Positions 58,842 through 64,000 of a stretch of DNA of 64,000 bases are shown here, in pieces. The notes beneath the pieces were generated by a model. The model was not told the DNA's origin. It saw nothing but the letters and a program-made list of their open reading frames with translations, and did no database searches. Source of the DNA: Amycolatopsis anabasis (GTDB lineage Bacteria; Actinomycetota; Actinomycetes; Mycobacteriales; Pseudonocardiaceae); assembly GCF_009765355.1 (NCBI RefSeq), contig NZ_VTHK01000024.1:62001-126000 (forward strand). Direction: 5' to 3'. The position numbers were made by a program, and so were the translations under genes. Every line of letters begins with the position of its first letter. The first letter of the stretch is position 1.

Positions 58842-59060
58842 GCGAGTTGATCGAGATCGGTGAGTCGGTTTGGTGCCCGGGTGCCGCGGACCATCGGCGA
58901 GCGCTGACCGGGGACCGTCCGGCCCGGCTTCATCTCGCTCGGCCGCCGTCGTGGGGCTTGGTTCGCGCTGCTTGGTGGCTTGGCGCGGCGACGGCCTCGT
59001 TCGTCCTCGGGGTGCCTTGTCCGCGTGAGTCGTAGCGCGGTCGGCCGAGCTGGGTGGGTC
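58842..59060 (+). pseudogene. Degenerate tandem copy of the Ldh-like gene's 3' end and flank
   Basis: From 58842 the DNA repeats 58624 onward with changes. GGGTGCCGCGGACCATCGGC recurs exactly, and TTCGCGCTGCTTGG recurs at the matching offset in the flank. The period is about 218 bp. The copy encodes ELIEIGES and then shifts frame, so it is a remnant. It shows a past tandem duplication covering the gene end and its downstream DNA. Confidence 0.7.
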
Positions 59061-59296
59061 GCTCGGCGAAGTCGCGCTTGTTCGGCGGTCCGCAGTGGTG
59101 GCGCGCAGTTGTTCGTTTGTTCGCGAGTGGGGTCCGAAGATCGGTTGCCGGGGTGCGTGCAGCGGAGGGCGCTGGCGGGAGCGTGGGGTGCTCAACGCGC
59201 TGACCCCGTACAACGAAGATCGGCGGCCTAACCTACTCGTCCACAAAGGACAGTCGACGCGGTGTGGCGGGGTTTTCCCCAGGCTGTGGAACGATC

Positions 59297-59305
59297 TGTG
59301 GACAA
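59297..59305 (-). other. Perfect DnaA-box nonamer
   Basis: TTGTCCACA on the minus strand, the actinomycete DnaA-box consensus. One-mismatch versions lie at 59237-59245 (TCGTCCACA) and 59577-59585 (TTGTCCACT, minus). No dnaA or dnaN gene is near, so this is not taken as oriC. Confidence 0.45.
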
Positions 59306-59353
59306 CCGGTGCTCGCGCCGGACATTCAGTTGTGGTTCGACCTCCCTTCAATC

Positions 59354-59395
59354 TAGGGAATTTCCCTTGACGGCGGGCGAAAGTACTTGTATAAG
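59354..59395 (+). promoter_or_regulatory. Strong sigma-70-type promoter with overlapping palindrome
   Basis: TTGACG (59367-59372), a 17-bp spacer and TATAAG (59390-59395) make the best promoter in the window. AGGGAATTTCCCT (59354-59366) is a 13-bp palindrome abutting the -35, a likely operator. Transcription from about 59402 would give a leader of roughly 240 nt before the AraC-type gene at 59642, or a small RNA. Confidence 0.6.
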
Positions 59396-59569
59396 CCCAG
59401 GTTTGACTTCCTCCGGTTGGCGGATTGCGTCGGCGGGTGTTGGGAAATCCGTAACGCGGTCGAAACCCGGTTGTCTTGCGCGCGAAGGACTCCGCGGTCG
59501 GGCTCGGTGCTTGTTCACGATTCGGTGTCGATGTCAAGCCAACGGTTCGTGAACGTGGCCGTCCGGCAG

Positions 59570-59584
59570 TGTCCATAGTGGACA
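59570..59584. promoter_or_regulatory. Perfect palindrome upstream of the AraC-type gene
   Basis: TGTCCA-TAG-TGGACA, a perfect 6-3-6 inverted repeat 58 bp upstream of GTG 59642. It could be an autoregulatory operator for the AraC-type protein, or part of the DnaA-box-like group it overlaps. Confidence 0.45.
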
Positions 59585-59641
59585 ATACGACCGGCATCGT
59601 CGCAGGTCTGCGGTGTCGGTGGTGCGTGGAATACTGGGTTC

Positions 59642-60421
59642 GTGTCGATTCCCCTTCGGGCAGGGACCGTGTTCGGTCCGGCGCGGGCGCGCTCCTCGTA
59701 CCGCGAGTTCGCGCCCGTCTCGGCGGTGGCCGCGTGCACCTGGGAGGGCGTGCCCGGCTGGTTCCGCACGCTGCGGGTTCTCCCGGACGGTTGCGTCGAC
59801 CTGACCTGGGACGGCGAGGCGATCCGGGTGGCCACACCGCACCTGGGCCCGGCCCGTTATCCGCTGCGCGCGGGTGAGCGCAACGTCGGGGTTCGGCTCC
59901 GGCCCGGTACGGCGGGCGCGGTGCTGGGCGTCCCGGTGTCCGAACTCGCCGCGGCGGGCTGGCCCGTGCCGTTGGAGCAGTTGTGGGGCGCCCGCGCTCG
60001 CCACTTCACGAACGCCCTGCGCGGGCTGGATCACGACCTCGCGCGGCAGCTGCTGGAACGGCAGGTGGCCGATGCCCGGCTCGATCCGTGCGTGCTCGAA
60101 GCCGCGACCAGGCTCGCGGCGCCGGACGCCGATGTCGCCCGGATCGCACGCGCGGTCGGGCTGAGCGGCCGCGAACTGCGCCGCCGGTGCCACGAGCAAG
60201 TCGGCATCGGGCCCAAGTCGTTACACCGCGTGCTGCGGTTCCAACGGTTCGTACGCGGCATCGGCGCGGTCGCGACGGGACGCGTCGGCCTGTGTGCCGC
60301 GGCGGCGGACGCGGGCTACGCCGACCAGGCGCATCTCAGCCGGGAATGCCGACGCCTGTCCGGTTCGTCGCCACGCGCGCTCGCCGAGCGCTGGGCGGCG
60401 CACGGCGAGCACCCGGGCTGA
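59642..60421 (+). CDS. AraC-family transcriptional regulator with DUF6597-type N-terminus
   Basis: A 259-aa regulator. The N-terminal domain (residues about 15-105) has FRTLRVLPDGCVDLTWDG and a GVRLRPGTAGAVLGVPVSEL segment of the DUF6597 sensor type. The C-terminal helix-turn-helix pair is IARAVGLSGRELRRRCHEQV and AADAGYADQAHLSRECRRLS, with the GSSPRALAERW end. The GTG start lies about 240 nt below the strong promoter at 59367. Target genes are unknown. Confidence 0.9.
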   Translation: MSIPLRAGTVFGPARARSSYREFAPVSAVAACTWEGVPGWFRTLRVLPDGCVDLTWDGEAIRVATPHLGPARYPLRAGERNVGVRLRPGTAGAVLGVPVSELAAAGWPVPLEQLWGARARHFTNALRGLDHDLARQLLERQVADARLDPCVLEAATRLAAPDADVARIARAVGLSGRELRRRCHEQVGIGPKSLHRVLRFQRFVRGIGAVATGRVGLCAAAADAGYADQAHLSRECRRLSGSSPRALAERWAAHGEHPG

Positions 60422-60504
60422 GTGGTCTTCGGCCCGCCCGGAACGACTGAGCGGGTGGTGGTGCGGGATTGGTGGTGTTCATGTCGTCGACACTACCACA
60501 TCTG

Positions 60505-60520
60505 TCGAACGTATGTTCGA
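60505..60520. promoter_or_regulatory. lexA box: Perfect LexA (SOS) box
   Basis: TCGAACGTATGTTCGA is an exact match to the actinobacterial SOS box TCGAAC-N4-GTTCGA. It lies 59 bp upstream of the thioesterase ATG at 60580 and 83 bp after the AraC-type stop. It suggests DNA-damage control of the thioesterase transcript. Confidence 0.75.
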
Positions 60521-60579
60521 AAAACGGATCGGGCCGAAACGTTCAAGACTCCCGCCGGGATCCGCCTGAGACTCGATCC

Positions 60580-61005
60580 ATGCCCTTCGCCGTCACCCTG
60601 ACCGTCCGCCTCTCCGATCTCGACACGAACTGGCACGTCCGCGGCCCGGCGTACCTCGACTACGCCGACCACGCCCGCTGGGAATGCGTGCGTGCGGCGG
60701 GCGTGTCCCTCGACGAACTCGCCCGCCGCCGCATCGGCCCGGTCAACCTGGAGACCACCTGCAAGTTCCGCAGCGAACTGCGCCCCGGCGACGAGTTCGT
60801 GGTCTCCACCGAGTTCGCCTATTCCCAGGCCAAGACCTCGCGCGCCAGCCAGGAGATCCACCGCGCCGACGGCACCCTCGTCGCCGAGATCACCAGCGTC
60901 TCCGGCCTGCTCGATCTGGACGCGCGCCGCCTGCTGCCCGATCCCGCGAGCTACTGGCGCACGCTGGCCACCAAGCCGGAACTCCTCGGCGTCACACCGA
61001 CCTGA
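60580..61005 (+). CDS. Hotdog-fold acyl-CoA thioesterase (4HBT type)
   Basis: A 141-aa thioesterase-like protein. The catalytic motif DTNWHVRGPAYLDYADHARW is a variant of DxNxHVNNxxY, with Asp and His kept. The rest fits the fold: LRPGDEFVVSTEFAYSQAKT, TLVAEITSVSGLLDL. ATG 60580 starts at the family N-terminus; the longer frame from 60469 would translate the LexA box. The stop overlaps the convergent NRPS gene by 14 bp. Substrate unknown; putative SOS control is unusual for this class. Confidence 0.87.
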   Translation: MPFAVTLTVRLSDLDTNWHVRGPAYLDYADHARWECVRAAGVSLDELARRRIGPVNLETTCKFRSELRPGDEFVVSTEFAYSQAKTSRASQEIHRADGTLVAEITSVSGLLDLDARRLLPDPASYWRTLATKPELLGVTPT

Positions 61006-64000
61006 TGATCGGCGTGCCCTGCCAGCGCCCGTGGTCCGGCACGGTTTCCGCGGCCATCACCAGCGACCCCGCGCCGATCGTCGAGGCCGTGCCGACCCGG
61101 CTGCCGGGTAGCACGATGCTGTGCGGCCCCAGCGTCGCGCCGCGGCCCAGCCGCACCGGATCCAGCCGCATCACCCGGTCGTGGAAGAGATGCGTCTGCA
61201 GCACGCAGCCCCGGTTCACGCTCGCGCCCCGCGACACCTCGACCAGATCCGGCTCCGGCAGCCAGTGCGTCTCGCACCACACCCCGCGCCCGACGCGCGC
61301 GCCGAGGCTGCGCAGCCACCAGTTCAGCACCGGGGTGCCGATCGAGGACGACACCAGCCACGGCACGGCGAGCATCTCGACGAACGTGTCGTAGAGCTCG
61401 TTGCGCCAGACGAACGAACTCCACAGTGGATGGTGGGCCGAGGAGAACTTCCCCATCAGCAACCATTTCGCCGCGGTCGTCAGCACTCCGGCGACGATTC
61501 CCGCGACGGCCAGCACGAGCCCGCCCAGTGCCACCGCGAGCCACACCCCGCCCTCGTTCCACGCGAAATCGAGCGCTTCGAAGGTGGCCAGTGCGAGCAA
61601 ACCGGCCAGCACCAGCGGCACCACCCGGCACAGTTCCACGGCGGTGCGCGCCAGCACGAGCCCGCGCGGCGGGGCGTAGGTGCGGGCCGGATCGTGCTCC
61701 TCGGCGGTGCGGCGCAGGCGCATCGGCGGGCGGCCCAGCCACGACGTGCCCTCCGGCACCGATTCCGGGGCGTCCGACAGCACCCCGATCAACGCGCCGT
61801 CGCCAACCGTCCTATTAGGACCAACGATGCCGGAGTTGCCCACGAAGGACCGGGAACCCACCTCGGACCGGCCCAGCCGCAGCCAGCCGCCGCGCAGTTC
61901 GTAGGGCGCGGCGAGCACGTCGTCGGCGAGGAACGCCGAATCCGCGACGCGCAGCAGTTTCGGCAGCGCCAGCACGGTCGACAGTTCGACCGACCGGCCG
62001 ACCTGGGCCCCGAGCAGGCGCAGCCAGGAAGGCGTGAACAAGCTGGCGTACAAAGGAAACAGCGTGCGCCGCGACATCTCCAGCAACTCGTGGGTGAGCC
62101 ACGCCGCCCAGCCCGCCTTGCTGTAGACCGGATGCGTGCCCGGCCGCAGCGCCCGCCCGGCCAGCCGCACCGCGACCCCGATCAGCGCCGCGTGCACGAC
62201 CATGCCGACGATCACGAGCACGGGGGTCCACAGCAGCAACCGCAGTGCGGCGGCGGCGAAACTCGCGTCGTCGGGCACCGCGACGAACGCCAGCACCGCG
62301 ACCGGCGCCGCCGCGATCCACAGCAGCAGCCCGCGCAGGCCCGAGGTCAACAGCGCGGCCAGCAGCCAGGCGCGGGAGCGCGCCGGTCGCGCCTCCGGCC
62401 AGTCCGGGCTCGCGTCGCGCCGGGTGGCCGGGGAGCCGCCCCAGCTTTCCCCGGCGGGGATCGGGCCCGCCACGCAACTGCCAGGGAGCACCTCGGCGTG
62501 GTCGCCGATGTCCGCCCCGGGGAGCAGCGTGCTGCGCGCGCCGACCCTGGCCCCGGCGCCGACCCGCACGGCGCCGACGTGCAGCAGGTCGCCGTCCAGC
62601 CACCACCCGGCGAGGTCGGCCTGCGGTTCGACCGCGCAGCCGTCCCCGAACGTCGCGAGCCCGGTGACCGGCGGCGGGGCGTGCAGGTCGGCGCGCCCTT
62701 CGACGCGGCAGCCGAGCAGCCGCGCGTAGCGGGCGGCCAGCGGCGTCCCGATGACCGAGCCGAGCCCGAAGGACGCGGCCAGCCGTTCGGCCGCCCACAG
62801 GCGCAGATGGGTCCGGCCGCCGCGCCGGTAACTGCCCGGCCGCAACCGCCCGCGCAACGCGCGCACGCCGAGACCCACCACCAGCGCGCGGCTCGGCGGG
62901 CTGAACAGCACCAGCCACGCGGGCACCAGCACCCACCACGACAACCGCGGCAGCCACGATTCGTGGACGAACGCGGAGAACACGTTCCCGATCAGCGCGA
63001 TGGCCAGCACCCAGCGCACCCCGGCCACGGTGAACAGCACCAGCTGGATCGCGGCCTGGATCCACCCGGTCCAGCGCGGGGCCGGCGCGATCGCGCGTTC
63101 TTCGGCCGGATGGCCTTCGGCGGCGGCGAGCCGGGTCCGCAGCGCGGCCGGGGTGGGGTGGCGGTAGACATCGGCGACGGACACCTCGGGGAACCGCGCG
63201 CGCAGCGCGGACACCAGCCGGGCCGCGGCGACGCTGTTGCCGCCGAGGTCGAAGAAGTCGTCGCCGGGGCCGGCCTGGGCGCCGAGCAGGTCGTTCCACT
63301 GCTCGATGAGCCAGGCCGTGGTCTCGTCGGTGTCGACGTGTTCGTGCGCTTCAGCGGGCAGCGGCCAGGGCAGCGCGGCTCGGTCGACCTTGCCCGAGCC
63401 GCGGGTCGGGAAGTCCGCGAGCACGGCCAGCCGCGGCACCAGGGCCGCCGGGAGGCGTTCGCGCAGCAGCCGCCCGGCTTCGGCGCGGTCGAACCGGCGG
63501 GGGTCGCCGTCGACCGGCACGACGTACCCGACCAGCACGTCCAGCCCGCCCGCCGTGCGCTGGACCAGGCTGGCCGCGGCCGCCACCGAGGGCAGGTCCA
63601 GCAGGGCGGCTTCGATCTCGCCGAGTTCGACCCGCCGCCCGCCGATCTTCACCTGGTCATCCGCCCGGCCGACGAACTCCAGGCCCTCGGGCAGCGCGCG
63701 CACCAGGTCGCCGCTGCGGTAGGCCCGTTCCCAGCCCAAGGCGGGCAGGGGCGCGAACTTCTCGGCGTCGCGCACCGGATCCAGGTACCGGCCCAGCCCG
63801 GCCCCGCCGATCACCAGCTCGCCGGCCTCGCCCCAGGCCACCGGGACGCCTTCGCCGTCGACCACGGCCAGGCGCCAGCCGTCCAGGGGCAGCCCGATGC
63901 GGACCGGTTCGCCGTCGAGCAGCCGGGCCGCGCAGGAGACCACGGTCGCCTCGGTCGGGCCGTAGGTGTTCCACACCTCCCGGCCTTCGCGGGTGAAGCG
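60992..64000 (-). CDS. Pls/PosA-type membrane NRPS (epsilon-poly-lysine-synthetase-like), 5' part missing
   Basis: At least 1002 aa, with the N-terminus beyond base 64000. Order: the second part of an adenylation domain (WNTYGPTEATVV, ELVIGGAGLGRYL, YRSGDLVR, GRADDQVKIGGRRVELGEIE, SGKVDRAALPW); a carrier domain with Ser in DDFFDLGGNSVAAARL; then six or so membrane helices separating three soluble hexapeptide-like domains that form peptide bonds in this family (e.g. LPGSCVAGPIPAGESW, SGIVGPNRTVGDGALIG, GPHSIVLPGSRVGTAS). Such enzymes make homopolymers like epsilon-poly-lysine. The substrate code lies mostly outside the window. Confidence 0.93.
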   Translation of the reverse strand, partial: RFTREGREVWNTYGPTEATVVSCAARLLDGEPVRIGLPLDGWRLAVVDGEGVPVAWGEAGELVIGGAGLGRYLDPVRDAEKFAPLPALGWERAYRSGDLVRALPEGLEFVGRADDQVKIGGRRVELGEIEAALLDLPSVAAAASLVQRTAGGLDVLVGYVVPVDGDPRRFDRAEAGRLLRERLPAALVPRLAVLADFPTRGSGKVDRAALPWPLPAEAHEHVDTDETTAWLIEQWNDLLGAQAGPGDDFFDLGGNSVAAARLVSALRARFPEVSVADVYRHPTPAALRTRLAAAEGHPAEERAIAPAPRWTGWIQAAIQLVLFTVAGVRWVLAIALIGNVFSAFVHESWLPRLSWWVLVPAWLVLFSPPSRALVVGLGVRALRGRLRPGSYRRGGRTHLRLWAAERLAASFGLGSVIGTPLAARYARLLGCRVEGRADLHAPPPVTGLATFGDGCAVEPQADLAGWWLDGDLLHVGAVRVGAGARVGARSTLLPGADIGDHAEVLPGSCVAGPIPAGESWGGSPATRRDASPDWPEARPARSRAWLLAALLTSGLRGLLLWIAAAPVAVLAFVAVPDDASFAAAALRLLLWTPVLVIVGMVVHAALIGVAVRLAGRALRPGTHPVYSKAGWAAWLTHELLEMSRRTLFPLYASLFTPSWLRLLGAQVGRSVELSTVLALPKLLRVADSAFLADDVLAAPYELRGGWLRLGRSEVGSRSFVGNSGIVGPNRTVGDGALIGVLSDAPESVPEGTSWLGRPPMRLRRTAEEHDPARTYAPPRGLVLARTAVELCRVVPLVLAGLLALATFEALDFAWNEGGVWLAVALGGLVLAVAGIVAGVLTTAAKWLLMGKFSSAHHPLWSSFVWRNELYDTFVEMLAVPWLVSSSIGTPVLNWWLRSLGARVGRGVWCETHWLPEPDLVEVSRGASVNRGCVLQTHLFHDRVMRLDPVRLGRGATLGPHSIVLPGSRVGTASTIGAGSLVMAAETVPDHGRWQGTPIIRSV

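Larger units (their letters stand above)
58690..59641. other. Gene-free interval of 952 bp
   Basis: No gene is supported on either strand. It contains a decayed duplicate of the Ldh-like 3' end (58842-59060), DnaA-box-like nonamers (59237, 59297, 59577), a strong promoter at 59367 with an upstream palindrome, and the palindrome TGTCCATAGTGGACA at 59570. The right half is unusually AT-rich for this window. Confidence 0.6.

Noticed and set aside
59222..59320. Possible chromosomal origin
   Set aside because: DnaA-box-like nonamers are present, but the count is low and dnaA, dnaN, rpmH and gyr genes are absent. Kept only as a box cluster.
58806..59837. Minus-strand 343-codon frame in the 58.7-59.6 kb gap
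   Set aside because: Composition is Arg/Pro/Ser/Thr-rich without any fold-like pattern, it overlaps the AraC-type gene, and no ribosome site supports it.

Overview
The window is high-GC actinobacterial chromosome with short intergenic gaps, many GTG starts and 1-8 nt gene overlaps. It carries a near-complete arabinogalactan assembly set (glf, glfT1, glfT2, decaprenyl-phosphate phosphoribosyltransferase, its phosphatase, dprE1/dprE2, a GtrA protein, an Emb-family arabinosyltransferase, an AftB-like enzyme and a Wzm/Wzt exporter), the proteasome activator Bpa and ESX accessory proteins (EspG, PPE-like). Together these point to a mycolata-related actinomycete, most likely Pseudonocardiaceae such as Amycolatopsis. 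No organism name can be read directly from the DNA.

Layout. 1-3663: tail of a cell-surface glycan cluster (aminotransferase, epimerase, GT4, acyltransferase). 3664-6860: unlinked genes (Uma2 nuclease, lipoprotein, GlxA-type regulator with a GNAT, a 38-aa peptide). 6861-15521: two divergent operons. One makes an aminosugar (Gfo/Idh oxidoreductase plus DegT aminotransferase). The other joins an LpxA-like acyltransferase, an ACP, a ketoreductase, an acyl ligase, LuxE, LuxC and a flippase-like membrane protein. 15587-28781: a secreted hydrolase, three DUF6541-type membrane proteins, an AftB-like transferase, PlsC, a HAD phosphatase and a luciferase-like oxidoreductase. 27558-41712: galactan/arabinan genes interrupted by two unknown proteins, a YceI protein and an ESX-like effector. 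41759-46087: an acyl-CoA dehydrogenase behind metal-box-like sites, then an EspG/PPE block. 46150-52772: galactan export (methyltransferase, Wzm, Wzt, GlfT1), Bpa, a lysine-less class V aminotransferase homologue and a quinone oxidoreductase. 52970-64000: two metallopeptidases, MarR, tRNA-Ser, a CNB-only protein, an Ldh-like protein, an AraC regulator, a thioesterase behind a perfect LexA box, and the 3' part of a poly-lysine-synthetase-like NRPS.

How the genes fit. DprE1/DprE2, UbiA and the PAP2 phosphatase supply decaprenyl-phosphoryl-arabinose; Emb and the AftB-like protein use it. Glf, GlfT1 and GlfT2 build galactan, and Wzm/Wzt exports it. The LuxC/LuxE-ACP operon looks like a separate, poorly characterised pathway that activates and reduces an acyl chain next to aminosugar genes. 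This is the best candidate for an undescribed system here.

A second theme is architecture. Nearly every tail-to-tail gene junction is closed either by overlapping stop codons or by one of several recurrent palindromic cassettes.
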